Shown piece after piece: positions 22,281 through 35,344 of a stretch of 64,000 nt of DNA (positions are counted from its first letter, which is position 1; each line of letters starts with the position of its first letter). The notes under the pieces are model-generated. The model did not search any database. It had not been told where the DNA came from and saw only the letters and a list, made by a program, of their open reading frames with translations. The stretch comes from Cryptomeria japonica (lineage: Eukaryota; Streptophyta; Pinopsida; Cupressales; Cupressaceae), in the NCBI RefSeq assembly GCF_030272615.1, contig NC_081412.1:143944247-144008246 (forward strand), in the 5' to 3' direction. Position numbers and translations under genes: made by a program.

Positions 22281-25137
22281 TAAATTATGTGTAGAAGAGG
22301 CTCAACAAGGACAAAGTTCTCAAGTAGGACCTGAGCCAAATTTAGATATTGGAGCAAACAAGGTTGAAGTACACATAGTTGAAGATGAAGAGGAGGCCCA
22401 AGTTCAAAGAATACATGTTTGAAAGGTTAAAACAATATTATGTGAAGATAAACAAGGTTTTTGAAACTTGTTGTTGTTATCATATTGAATTTGATCTCTA
22501 CTATCAAGTCTTTTGAAAGATGAGAGAAGAAAAAATTGGCTAAAATGCCTTTGAGAAACAAAGATACCGAACCAACAAAGACAATAAATTGTAAGAGTTA
22601 CAAGTACATAAAGTGTAAAATATATTTTGGGAAAGAATCCACAAGGTTAAACTATGTAGAAGAGGAAATACCTACTGAAATGTTTATGGAAAATTTTCAA
22701 AAATTGATACAACTTGTTACCTTGGTTTTTGAACTTGGAAATTTTAAAAGTTTTCACTTCCCCAAGTCGTAGCTTTGTTATTGAAAAATTTCATGACTTT
22801 AGTCTTTATGTTCACCTTAGTACGTAATTTTGAACCTTCAGATTGAACCCCGCGGTTCAATGGTTCATTCTACGATAGTCAAATTCTACATATATATCTG
22901 TCAGTCCGAAAATAAATCTGAAAAAAAGTAGTGAATTTTTAAAATCTAAAGACAACCCACCTAATATTTTGGTCTTAAGTATTTCCATATTTAATTTTAT
23001 GACCATACGAGCCCATATGATATATTATTTTAATACTTTCTCAATGCAGCAATATGGTTGGCAGGGTCGGTTTATAAAGGAAGTACCTCGATTTGGCAAG
23101 TTGTTAAAAAATGGTCAAAAACCCATCTATTATATTAATTATCATAGCTGCTCACAAATTTTCACAGCCCCAGGATGCTTGGTTAACTAGTGGTGAATTT
23201 AATAAAAAGTGGCTACAAGGGAAATTAAAAAATTTCCCAATTAGTTTGAGAGTAGCAATTTAAAACATTTTTAAAATGTTTTAAATCAACTGGAAAGTAG
23301 CAATTCCACGGGAAGTAAAAGTGGTTTCAAATTTATGCTTAATAATGATTTCAAGAATCAGTTACAAGCAACCGAAAGGTCATCAAGTATTATTTATTGT
23401 AAAAAAAAAATCAAAGAGTGAGGCGGGCTCTTTCCTTTTCTTGCTAGAAACTTAAGTTGTCGTAGGGGGGAATTTTCTGATTTTCTGTTGTAAAAAAGGG
23501 GGAAAAGAAGAATGTATTTTTCTATTTTGGGGCATAATCATTGTACAGGAATAAAATGATCTTTGAGTCATTTTATTTGCATTTTGAGAAAGGAAGAAAT
23601 ATATTTTAGATTTGTGTGTTTGTGTGTATTTCTTTTGACTGTAAATTGGCCTATGATTCATTCTAGTTATTCTTATAATGCTTTCCTGTGCATTCCAGCT
23701 ATGTGTATGTTTGTTGCAGTGACATTGATTTCTCATTCATTCATACGTCTAAAAGCAAATTATTCAATCTTTTCCCTCTTTGTTGTAGATATCTGGGCAA
23801 GGATCTTTGTGTCTTTTACTCCAGTATCCTCTTGTTTATAAATCTATTGTTTGCCTCTGTGTCATGGCTATGAGTAGATGTTAGTTGCCTTTATTACTTT
23901 CTGGTTAAAAGAATATTCAAAAAACATATATTTTATTCAACTAAGGGAGTTGTACCTCCATATAAAAATTTAGAGGGCACTTGCAATTGCCATTACAAGT
24001 GACTCAACTATTGGTTCTTTTTGTCTTTCAATTTGGGCATTTGTGAGTCATTTTTTTTAAAGGTATTTAAGAAGGACAAAACTGTTAACCAACACAACCA
24101 TACATACATCATGCCTTTTTTGCTAAGTGGCAAGCACATTAGTTTCAAACATTAAGAGATACTTACCCACCTAGAATAGTTCTATCAGTAATCGACTTTG
24201 TAAAAAAATTACTCTTTTGTACATCAAAAAGAAACTCAATCAAAATATTAATTTTCAAAGCAGATCACTATCATGATGCATGTGTGTTATTGACATGCAC
24301 AATTAGATTTGGATGGTGTTGACAATATATATTATGAGTGGGTCATTAAGAAATAATATCACTTTGATATTAGTGACAATAAAGAGCATGACACACTTTT
24401 TGTACAACATTGCTTTGCGATTTTTTTTTAGAATTTGGCAAGCAGGGGCATAAAAATCAAAAAGTATTTTGTATGGTTTGATGAATGTGTGACATAATTC
24501 AAATCATCATGACCATTTTATGCACTATGTAGATATCAAATAAGTTACAAAATACCACATGTTTGAAGTCCTTTGAGAGTGGGCATGAAAAGGGTGAACA
24601 CGTTGGCATAGGAGCTTGCATCAAATGTGCTCTAAGAAAGCATCAAATGAGTTATTTGGGAGATTGTATATATGATACACATGATGTTGTTGAATGGTGT
24701 AAGAAATACTTTGCATCAAATGATGTCGGCACATCTTCAAGAACAAATTGATACATTCCACATAAAGTGTTTTGGGAGATATTAGGTAGGTATAAATTAC
24801 ATTTAAATTTCCTTAATTTAAATTTTAAATGAATATTAGGGTTTCTTTTAAGTTTTAAATTTTAAATGAATTTAAATCTATTAATTTTTAATTATATATG
24901 TAATATCATTTTTATATGTTTAGGTGCTAACTCAATCTCCCCTCTAAATTCAAGGTACGTATTTGTCTTATTCATTTCATTTACAATTCCACTATTCAAA
25001 TTTATGTTATTCAATGAAAATCAACTCTTTTTTAAAAGCTAGATTAATGTTGTGTTAGTTGCTTTAATTTAATTTTTAATAAAAGCTCTAATTTGAAAAG
25101 TATGTGTACAATTGAGTCGTATATGATAATCTCATTA
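22281..25137. other. Gene-free degenerate region
   Basis: An open acidic stretch of about 44 codons (22291-22422, + strand) and a coding-looking stretch near 24315-24430 can be read, but neither resembles a family I know and neither has a start and exon context. I see no complete gene. Confidence 0.5.
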
Positions 25138-25263
25138 GGAGGTATTCGTGCAGAATTAGGAGGGTACCTTAGTTTGAATAAGACACTTGCCATGCTAAAA
25201 GAAAACTATTCTTATGCAATTTTTCAACACAAAGTTAGAAAGCTGGTTGAGAGATGCACACAG
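25138..25263 (+). pseudogene. Integrase zinc-finger remnant of a Ty3/gypsy element
   Basis: A 42-codon fragment reading GGYLSLNKTLAMLKENYSYA then KVRKLVERCTQ. It follows the H2C2 integrase pattern (GGHxGxxKTLAxLxxxYYWPxxxxDVxxxVxRC) of CRM-like chromoviruses, with the His ligands and WP lost. No neighbouring pol sequence is recognisable, so it is an isolated fossil. Confidence 0.5.
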
Positions 25264-25408
25264 GTTTTTTGATCTTGAAATACATTGTTTTATAAGACAT
25301 TTCTAATTCTAAAGAATCCTTGGGAGGAACTTTCTATACTTTCCTTGTTATTTTTTAGACTCAAAGGGGTAATCATTCCATTTTCAAGTATTTATCGATA
25401 CTAAGGCA

Positions 25409-25865
25409 GGGGTCCTATGAGGGGGGATTAAGCTCTATTTTTAAGGAAAAGGTGGTCCATGAATTAAAAAAAAAAATGTGCTACAGGATTATTTAGAATC
25501 TTTTCCAAAAAGAAATAGGAGCCCCTACTTTTTAGGGCTGCAAATTTGAGCGGGTGAAAAAGGGGTGAAATTTCCCCACTAGCTTAGGGATGTTATCTGC
25601 CACATGTCAAACATCTAAGTTTAATTTCTATTAAAAAATAGTTTTGGAGGGAAATGAATTATTTTTACTTATTTTTATTATGCACATAGTATAGAAGACA
25701 AAGATATTATATTCATGAGTCCACCAACTTCCTTAAATTGTAGAGCTTAAATTTTTAGGCTAAACCACACTACAAAATTCATGGGACCAACGACTTTAAA
25801 ATTTTCCTAAAAAATCTCAATAGCTCCAGCTCTATTTTTTAGGAAGCCCCCCTCCATGGTACCCC
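25409..25865. mobile_element. MITE-like element with imperfect terminal inverted repeats
   Basis: Left end GGGGTCCTATGAGGGGGG (25409-25426) and right end CCCCCCTCCATGGTACCCC (25847-25865) are inverted repeats differing at three positions. Just inside each end there is a direct repeat, AGCTCTATTTTTAAGG on the left and AGCTCTATTTTTTAGG on the right. There is no coding content. Flanks ACTAAGG and CCTAAG may be a worn target duplication. A hAT-type MITE is possible (CAGGGG-like left edge). Confidence 0.45.
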
Positions 25866-26191
25866 AACCTAAGTTCTTGATACACTTTTGGTGCACGTTG
25901 TGGAAAAGGCTAGGTATCCAATTGATCTATAAATTTATACATGTCATCCATATATAAATGGTTAGGTAGAGGTTGTTAACAAGAGTCTAGATATAAAATT
26001 CTAATAAGTTGATCCCCTAGCGAGATAAAAATGCAAACTAACATTTCAAATCTTTACAGATGAAAAATCATAGAGCTATTTTTTTAAAGTAAATGAAACT
26101 TAACCTTTCTATAAGCATGTAATTTCAACTCTTAACCAATAATGAATACATATGCATATAATCAGATCAAATATCTACTCTAACTTTGTAC

Positions 26192-28270
26192 AACATTTAA
26201 ATTCTTGCTCAATCAGGACCGAAGCTATACAAGGCAATGTGGTACTTTTAATCATTATTTCTAATGACCTTTCTGCCTTTTTCGATGTAGGGCTTGCTTG
26301 AAGATAATGAGATTTTAAATAGGTGTCTTATTATTATTATTTGGCATAGCTTATGGGTGCTCTTATAGACTAACCACAGAAACTAGAGGAGAAGTTATCA
26401 AAATGAGAGAAGGCATTGCAAGGAAGGTGTTGGAAAAATGGGAGGTAAAAAGAAAAGATTTGAACCTGCTTCTTGCTCTGACTGGAGAAAAAACGAAGAA
26501 GTCTGGGATATCCTTCATCAGGGGGGTCTGAATGTTTTCATGGAACGACTAAGTGGGAAAGACCCCACAATCACTAGCTATTTCATCAAGAACTGGAAAA
26601 ACGAAAAAATTCTGATTGGATCACAGATGATGAATGTCGATGAAGAGGTTATTGTTGAGGTCACAGGGATGACTACCAAGGGTATGAAATTTTATAGGGA
26701 AAGAGGAATATTAGATAAAGCAGCAGACAAGTTTCTTGTTATGGATGGAGAGAGGAGAAAGATGATCAAAATTGACAACTCCTACCACTCCTCGAAGAGA
26801 ATTTACAGGCCATGGAGGTTTGTTTTATTCGCTTTTATTGAATACATTACCTTAGATGGTAGGTTTACCAGGGCCTACGGGCATCACTTCGTCCTACTCA
26901 ACTATTTCTGTCATGGAGAAAGGGTTAGCCTTCCGTATTACCTTGCTTGTTCTATGGATCATACTATAAAGGAGATCCAGAAGGATCCTAAAGGTGATCA
27001 TGCCCTCCACCAGGGGCTTATGGTCCTAGTTTATAAAATGCTAAAGGGGAAGTGCATTGAAAAGCCTATTAAAGGCAAAAATGCAAGAGATGAGACTACG
27101 AAAAGTAAGGATAGTGGTTTTAAACTTTGATTTGGAGACCGAGGGAGAGTCAGAAGAAACTAGCAAAAAAGGGAGGAATAGGGCCAAGAAGAGGAGGATT
27201 ATTGTGGAATCTAAAATGTCGGATTCTGAAACTGAATCCCTTGAGGAAAAATCTGTTAAAAAGAGGAAAGGGAAAGCCACTGGAAAGAAGGCTCAGAAAA
27301 AGAATACTAAAAAGGGTAGCAATTCTGATTTCAATTATGTTCTGGTTGAATCTGAGGAGGAGGCTGAAGAAAACAAGAGGGTCAATAGTCAGGACAAAGA
27401 AGGGGAGGGTAACCAGGTTAAGGACAATTTGGAGGTCGTGAATACCACAAGTCTGCATAAGGAGGAAAAAGGGGATAAAAGTGACAATGGTGACAAAGAT
27501 ACTATTAAGGCCTTCTGTGAGACCATCGCTATTATGGTGAAGGATATTAACAGTCTAAAAACTGATACACGGGCCATTGCAAGAATTACAGTCGGTGACA
27601 AGCCCTTAGCGGATCATGTTAAAGAGTTAGTGGTCATTCTGCATAATGCGGAAGCTATTGAATGTATGGTTGGAAAAATCATAGAAACAAAAAAAAAAGG
27701 TCAATGAGATGGGAGATAGAAAGGAAATGGAAAACAAAATGAAAGATTTTGGCAGCAGAATTGACAAGCTAGAGCTCAACGTCAAGAAGATTGCTGATCA
27801 AAATTTCCAAATCCTCAAATCTTCGGTGGACAATATGAACATCCTTATCAACAGGTTCAAGAATAATGTAGAGAAGGATGGTGATAAAGAGAAGTTGAAC
27901 AAGAAGGGTCATGAAAGGAGGACCAAAGCTAACACAAAGAATAAGGGTGACATCAAAGGTCGTGAGGTGGAGGATCTGAAGACCTCAGCGAATAACATGA
28001 AACAAATGGTTGCTCACGCTGAGGAAATTATGAATAGTATTTAGTTTCAGTTGATGTGCTTGGTTCTATCTCTTTGTTGTCTTTGTGCTTTCCTTTTGTT
28101 GTCTGTTCTGAGTTTTTAATGTAATGTTGTGTTAAGTTGATCCCTTTCGGTGGGTTCATTTTGTCTTTTTGAAGTGATCGAGCACTTTTTTAGCAGTTTT
28201 GTTTTCCTGGCTTGTAAAAGGTTCGAGTACCTTTCAAATACCTTCTTTTACTTAATCAAAACATTTAAAT
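26192..28270 (+). mobile_element. LINE-like insertion (copy 1) carrying only the extra ORF
   Basis: An 11-bp direct repeat AACATTTAAAT lies at 26192-26202 and 28260-28270. The bracketed sequence ends CTTTTACTTAATCAA, close to the CTTTTATTATCAAAA end of the LINE at 51637-54834. It carries a gene of the same family as that LINE's downstream ORF, but no RT or RNase H. The simplest reading is a 5'-truncated retrotransposed copy. The repeat is short and AT-rich, and the leader 26203-26437 shows no clear match to the other copy, so the left boundary is uncertain. Confidence 0.5.
26438..28044 (+). pseudogene. Unrecognised gene family, copy 1: globular N-domain, basic/acidic middle, coiled coil
   Basis: Three consecutive segments cover about 530 codons: 26438-27130, frame +1 to 27707, then frame +1 again to 28044. 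The first break is around TTTTAAAC near 27118. The second is in a run of ten A near 27690. Each break is resolved by one base. Residues 1-210 are a folded-looking domain rich in Trp, Phe and Tyr (PWRFVLFAFIEYITLDGRF; ALHQGLMVLVYKML). A lysine-rich nuclear-signal-like and acidic region follows (KKGRNRAKKRR; SDSETES). The C-terminus is heptad-like (MENKMKDFGSRIDKLELNVK). It matches copy 2 (53217-54545) in domain order and sequence. I do not recognise the family and assign no function. Confidence 0.65.
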
Positions 28271-31200
28271 AAAGTACAAGAGGAGTTTAGGGCTTCTATA
28301 CCTCCAGCCACAGACCTAGTGGTCCCCTGAACATCCTCCTAGTGGAAGTGGCCTTACCCTTCATGAGGGTGTAACAGATGCTAGGTCTAATACCATCTAA
28401 GCTTGGTGTTTTGGCGCTACATGACTCTAGTCAATCACACACTTTAAGTGCCTCCTAACTAGCATGACCTCTAACTAATGTGTCTGGATCATGTGAACTG
28501 ACAGACACTTGCGTTCAGCAATGCACTACCTTGGCCAAGGTTTAAATAATTGCATGCATGATTTAAGGTGGAATCTATGCTCATCACCCTACTCGTCTAG
28601 AACATCAGTTCTTGGTTTTTGACAACCTGAAAAATACTAAGTTGTTCTATATGCTATGTTGTACAATATCAAGGATATGTAGGGCATGCTAGTCTCTAAG
28701 TTTAATAATTTCATCATTAACCAATCTTGGTTCAATGTTATGGTTTGCTATGAACATGGACAACTACCAGTCATAATATGATCATGTCATTCATATTGAA
28801 GTTAATTGTTGCAAAAGACTTATAGACACTATACATGTGTACATATGCTTGCAAACTTGCACTCACATGTCTATGTGAGTGTGCCTATACCTCAAAAGTT
28901 TTATATTGTATTATATATTGTGTGGTCCATTAATTAAGTCTTAGAATTTTAAAACCCAAAGAGATACTTTGTTTAACAAACATACTTATCATAAGGATCC
29001 TTGACCTCGTAGAAATAGTGTATGAGAATATCTTATACAAATCAGAATTGATAATTACATATCAAAATTTGTTCTAGAGAGCAATAAACTTAAATAATGA
29101 TTTTAATCATTTTGTTCATTTCTATACATGTTGTAAAATACAAATATAAAGTTCTATTTCAATTTTATTTCATCTTTATTATAAACTACTAAAACAGCAT
29201 TTGGATGAATGCTACAACTCAAATAAGGTAATTTATGATATTTTTTGTGACTAAATTTCTACCCTATAAGGGTTTGAAATATGTATTCTCTGCTTGAATT
29301 CTTATGGATGAAGTAATGGATCTTTCTTAACTATATTCCATAAAATGAAAAATTCCTATTTCATTTGCTACAATTCTTATTTCATCTGCCTCAGAATAGA
29401 GACACGAACCATTTCTATGTTAGCCTTGAGTGAAAACACCAAGGCCACAATTTCTGAACTATACATTTCTTAATTAAACAAACAATATAGCTATAAGTAT
29501 AAGCTTAATCCACCTGTATATTTAGGCCATGAAAGAATTTTATTTTTAAATAAACAAGAACGAAGAATTCAACCAGTACTTCTTTCATAATTTCAGAATA
29601 TATATTTGAGTCTCAGAACAAAACTTTGATATATGTCTATTATCTTATTCATATATATTCTTACGGACTTCAAAAGCTCAACGTTTTACTTTAATCTCAA
29701 AAAAGGTTATCAACATTACGTTTCACTTCAAATTTCATTTCATTGAATTCCAATTTGCAAATACATCTCATTCCTTTCACCCATGATAGTTGGGTTATCT
29801 CCCATAAAATAGTTATAAGGTTGTTCAATAATAATGCAAGGTGCCACCAAAAGTATGAGAAATTCATACTATATTAATATGGTCATTCTGTCGATATGTA
29901 TATCATGATTAAAAAGAATATTTTCAAATTGATTCATTAAGTATTAAACATTGATTATATTAAACATTGATTATGTATTTATATAAATACGTTGTACATA
30001 TATACTTATGTATATTTATATGTATACTTGTGTTATCATAATTATGTGGCACATGTACATGCACATACATATATACTCATTGTTATTATATATACATAAT
30101 CAATTATGTATTTTATTATTAATTAGATTTAGCGTAAAAGATCCCAAATATTTAACTGATCAATTTATTAACTTGAACTTAGTTATAAGAAAGCTTGAGT
30201 CAATGTCATAAGTTCATATTAAAGAAGGAAACCCTAATGAATCAACTATCAATCTAGGGCTAGACAAACTAAAAATCTAGATTACGACTTCACAACCCTA
30301 GACATTAACATCTCTTGACATAGCTAACACTTACAGGCTTTAGTGACTCGAGTGGCAACTCGACTCTTCACCTATTTACACCCTCTACCCGATGATACTT
30401 CCCCTCCCTTCTTGGAGGATGATGACTTTCCTGCAACCACTAGGTCATAAGAATGTAGTTAGCCCAAAATCTCATTAATCATTCTAACATGTGTGTGAAT
30501 GTATGATTAGATAGCAATTCAAAAATTCATTAACTATCAAATGAAATCATTTCTCAAAGGAAATTTTGAACCACTGTTCAATTAATATCTATAAAAACTT
30601 GAGGGATGTAACAAAAATCTCTTGACAAGCTTGGTATGAGACAAAGGGACACATTTTTGGTACAAGAAAAAATTGTGTTCAATAACTTTGTGAAATTGTC
30701 TACTAGAAATACCCCTTTTTAGATTGTACATATGAGACATCTCCAAAATTATAACCATAGACTTGCTGAAGTTATTTGATGGATAATGAATTAGCATATA
30801 TATGTACAAGATTTTGTGTAGAATATGTAGGAGGTTCATGTATAAGTGAAGCAACAACTGGATAGAAGTAATAATAAGAAAAGTTTGGATGATCATAAAA
30901 GAGAAAAGAGTTGTACTCAAGTAGTGGATTAGTCATGGTACATTTAAAAAATAAATATTCCTAGAGGACCATATATTAAGTTGAAGTAAAATAAGATTGG
31001 CCTTTGTAGAGTGGGGCACATAATTTTTTAGAATGCCTTGGAAGATTGAGTTATCAGATGGTTTATACATTTCATTGACATTCGATGTGTCTAAATGAAT
31101 ATTGTTGAGATTAATATGAAGAAAAATATATAACCCATTATAGCACATATGATATTTTAAAATTTAATGAATATTCATGATGATGAACTCTTAGTGATAG

Positions 31201-33069
31201 TATGTTTACCACACTTCACTGCTAGTTGCAAAATTCTTAATTTATGGTCTTTCAATGTTTCATCGTGTTGGTAGATTAGGGATATTAATGTGTATCTTAT
31301 TCATTTTGGATCATTAAATTAATACCAATGGACATCTAGAACCTCAATTTAGGTTTTATTTGAGTATGTTAAGGTCTCCTAGGGTTAAATTTGTATTGGC
31401 CAATAGGTAGCAAGTTGAGTTGAAAATATTAGTATTTATAAGAGAAACATTATCAAGAGTTTTTTGTTATTCTATGAATAGAGAACACTCATGATAAGTT
31501 TTACCTTTTATCTGTATTAACTCTCACAATTCAAGGCAAAACTCACATTAAGAACACTCATGAACAAATACTCATGAATAAATAATGAAAGATACCACTA
31601 GAAAGATACATATTAAGATACATAGAGAACATTCATGAATAGATAATGAAAGATACATAGAGAACATTCATGAATTTAGACAATGAAAGATACAAAGAGA
31701 AACTTGATGAAATTGGAATCATTCAAAGCAAGAGTTCAATGAATAAAATTGGATGAAACATAGGCTTGGATCACCAACTTGGTATGTAGATGTGAGTGAG
31801 ATGAATATGTGGAAACACACTTGTTTTGGTGCACCATATTCGCAGGGGGCTCGACTCCTCTTCACTATCAGAAATGGCAATGTACTTTTGTCATTTTCAA
31901 CATTATGCCTTTTAAGAAAAAAGCCTATATCAAAGGGTTCATTCGAAGGGGGTATTTGCTCAAACCCATTTTTTATTAATAAAGAATTGGATTGATGAGG
32001 CCTTTGAACAAGCCCATTAAAATAGGGGGGTTTCGTTCGAAGTAGCCCCTTCTAACAAACACAAAAATCACTTTGCTTTACTTGAGTCTCATTCATTCAA
32101 AGGGGTTACATTTTTTTTTTGCCAAATGACAACTTTTATTTGTCCCTAAAAGTGTAACCCGCTATTGTGGATTCACCCTACACTAAGTTATAAAGTGTAG
32201 TAGGGGGTAGTGTCTAGTGCCTTAGTGTTTTACATCATAGTAATGGATCATAGTGATTCTTTCCTCATGTGTGTGTCACAATGCACACCCTTTGTAGTTG
32301 CTTGTTTATCATATTAGATATGAGTTGGGTCTATAATCGTGTGCATATTTTTGTGTCTCATTCTAGTTGGCTTACAAATACCACTTCTTTGTTAGCATTA
32401 AGAGGAAATTATCACATTGTTATGCTAATTATTTCTTATCTTTAATGGATTAGTGAGCAACCTTCATGGATCCAAACAAATTGCATGTTGTATTCTTTCA
32501 TTTTCTCAAGAAAGGAAACTTTTGGGGGGGTTGCAGAACCTTCTCTCTTTGTCTCTCCTATGGGGAGAATTTCAATTAATCATATTTAGTACTTATATAG
32601 AGCACCATGCATGTTTTATTAGTTTAATATAATTCACTCGTGTATTATTTTTTTGGTGCTCAAGTTGATCATATTTTTATCTGCATCTCCAACTTTAAAG
32701 AGTGTATTTTTTTGTGTCATTTATATATTTATGGTTAACTAGTACATACTAGAGGTTCACTCATGCATTTTTTATATCTCTTGATCAACATTCTTTGGAG
32801 GTTCATTAATTCAAATAGACGCTAATTCATCTTTGGCATAGTTTACAACTTTGGCATGCTTTAGGAGTTCATCATCATGTTTTTGTCTTTATGGGCCATC
32901 TTTCAAGAGGTCTTATCCTTCTCTTTCTTTGTTTGGAGAGGATTTTCATTCTCACTAGGTTTTCTTCTTTTCTATTTATGAGATATCTTCATTTGTAAAT
33001 GAGTAACTTATCAAGCCTTATTATTGAGACTCATCTTTTCAGTGTTTATCTTACTTCCTTAGTAATACT
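28271..33069. other. Gene-free AT-rich region
   Basis: No ORF with recognisable homology, no clear repeat structure and no LTR pair. The many short ORFs have the composition of chance frames. Confidence 0.55.
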
Positions 33070-33077
33070 TAAGGGGG

Positions 33078-33900
33078 TGTTAGTGTGAAAAAAGGTATTA
33101 TCAAATTAGTTAACTTTTAGCCTACTTGATAGAGTCCTATTTATACTACACTTAAGGACACTTAGAGGTTATCTAAATATTTTCCTCATTCCATGTAGAC
33201 TCATCAAGTGTCCCAACACATTTCCATAGAGTCCTACACTTGTTTCATACTTGCATGGGTAGTCAAAGTTTGACTCCTACCTTTTCACATCTTCATATTT
33301 GCATTTATAAGAAAGGCTCTTTTGTACATTTCATAAGAGTGTTAATATCATTTTTCATATTACCCATCTGTGGAATTTAGACTTTTTTCAATATTAATCT
33401 GTATACATTTCATAAGAGGTTATTTAGACTTTTATCTCACTTCATGTACACTCACCAAGTATCCCAATACTTGTCCATAGATTCTTACACTTTTTCATAC
33501 TTGGAGAGGTAGTTAGATTTAAATCCTACCTTTGACATCTTCATCCCTACTTTTATAATAAAGGTTTTTTTGTACATTTTATAACAATGTTAATGTTATT
33601 TTATAGATTGCTCATTTGTGTATTAATATGATCTTGCAAGTAGATCTTGGTTACTCCAACATTTTTATCCTTGAACTCATCTTGAGATTTTAAAAAATTG
33701 CTCATGTTTTTTTATTAATCATTTGATGATTTTATTTTTTGTATTTTTTATATATAAGGTGCTTGAAATGGAGGTTCTATTAAAGTCTTGTAGATAGTAT
33801 TAAGTTGTCAAAATTCATCTAGATCTCTAGAACTGGTGATACTCTTAGAAAAGCTTACTCTACAAGTGTATTGTAATTATATTGTTTATTAAATACTACA
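33078..33900 (+). repeat. Probable copia-type LTR with internal 251-bp tandem duplication
   Basis: CTTAAGGGGG followed by TGTTAGTGTG is a polypurine-tract/LTR junction. The minus strand of element D has CTTAAGGGGGGG then TGTTGGTGT at its own junction. A block starting GAGGTTAT at 33165 recurs at 33416 (period 251) with substitutions. A TATTTATA box lies between the LTR start and the first copy. The end at ACTACA (33900) is a guess. No pol remains upstream, so it is a 3' LTR remnant. Confidence 0.5.
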
Positions 33901-35085
33901 TTAGTCAACTCTAGAGTGTGAGGATTCTTTTTCAATAAAAAAACTCCAAAGCTATTTGTGTTGTGGTATATGATTATTTTATATTTATGTGTTTATTCTT
34001 CCTATAATTGTTTTAAACAATTGAAATTTACTTTGCACTCTGAAAATTTATTGTAAAAAGTACATATATAGAATTATGGCAATAGTCAACAACCTAGACT
34101 AAGACAAATTGAACTAGAATAAAGACATAAAAACACTCAAATCAGACAAGTTAGAAGATCATACAACACATAAAATTTCAATGATAAACTATTATAAATT
34201 TTCTAGTTGCACTCAAAGAGTGGCTTTGCCAATTAGATTAGAATGTTTGCTCATAATTTGATAGCATAATAATTCATTTATATGGATTATAATGGCTAAG
34301 ATGGACTCCAAATTTAGAAAATGGAGAGATTAAATAGAAGGTTAAGATTAAACTTGAAAATCAAGGGCTCATAATGCTTGAGATCTCTCAAGCATGGAGA
34401 TCTTGACAAGTGGCACAATGGAATTGAGGATGGTGGATCCAATATTATATGAAAAATAAGGGATGATATTTAGTATGAGAATTAATGGAGGTATAGGATT
34501 TGATGAAGTATTGTCAGGTGCCTTAGAAGGATCTCAAAAAAAGTAAATCTTATCTTAACACATACCTTGGGGGTATATGGGGAATTAAAAAATATTTTTT
34601 ATGAAAAAGATGTGATTGGCCCATATTCCAAATTACCATGGGAAAATTAAAGATTGAAATATAGAAGCTTGGCCTATGTCTTAGAGTACAAACTATAGAT
34701 ACATAGTATGACAAGTGGATTTTGTGGGAGTTTGGACTAGTCAAATCCAAGCTTAATAATTAATTACCCATGTACAAATGTTCAAGAGAAAATTAAGGGA
34801 TAATTGAAGATTAATGGTAGGTAATTGAAAGTGCGTAAAGATGTAATTAAATAAATTAAAATATTTATTTAATTTTTTGGAAGGAAAGGGGAAATAGGTT
34901 TGGTAAATAATTACAAAAAATAATTATTTGTTAAGGGTTAGGATTTAAGGAGGGTTGAAGAAAATAATGTTGGAAATATCATGAAATATTAATTAAATAA
35001 TTAAAATATTATTTAATTAATAAGTTAGAAATGAGGAGAAATTGGGAAGAATTTATCAAATGTGAATGATCAGTTTTAGATATTT

Positions 35086-35135
35086 ACATTTTATTGCTCT
35101 TTGAAATAACATTATTTCAAAGAAAAATAAAATGT
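35086..35135. repeat. 50-bp near-perfect hairpin
   Basis: Arms ACATTTTATT/AATAAAATGT (outer) and CTTTGAAATAA/TTATTTCAAAG (inner) are exact inverted repeats. They are separated by a symmetrical 3+3 internal mismatch and a 2-base loop. It could be a foldback remnant or a small-RNA source; nothing else supports a function. Confidence 0.75.
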
Positions 35136-35270
35136 AGGTCATAAGAAGAATAATGGAGTGTGAAATATATGGCTAGGTGCAGAAGGAATGAAGGAAAAAT
35201 TAACAAAAGGGCGATGGCCCCTCAAGAGGGTAGGTGGGTAAAAAAGGGCTCAGTTGACCTCATGAAAGAA

Positions 35271-35344
35271 GAAATGAGTGTAGAAAATAGAGAGAGGAGG
35301 AAAATTGGAAATGAGTGTAGAAAATAGATAGAGGAGGAAAATTT
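35271..35344. repeat. 37-bp tandem duplication
   Basis: Two copies of a unit starting GAAATGAGTGTAGAAAATAG, nearly identical, in purine-rich non-coding DNA. Confidence 0.8.

Noticed and set aside
24563-24751. 62-codon plus-strand ORF with several Cys and His
   Set aside because: No recognised domain, no exon partner and degenerate surroundings; too weak to annotate as a gene.
27110-27130. Programmed frameshift at TTTTAAAC in the copy 1 gene
   Set aside because: The heptamer is in the wrong codon phase for a standard -1 site and the required shift is +1; a one-base indel is simpler, since copy 2 has no frameshift.
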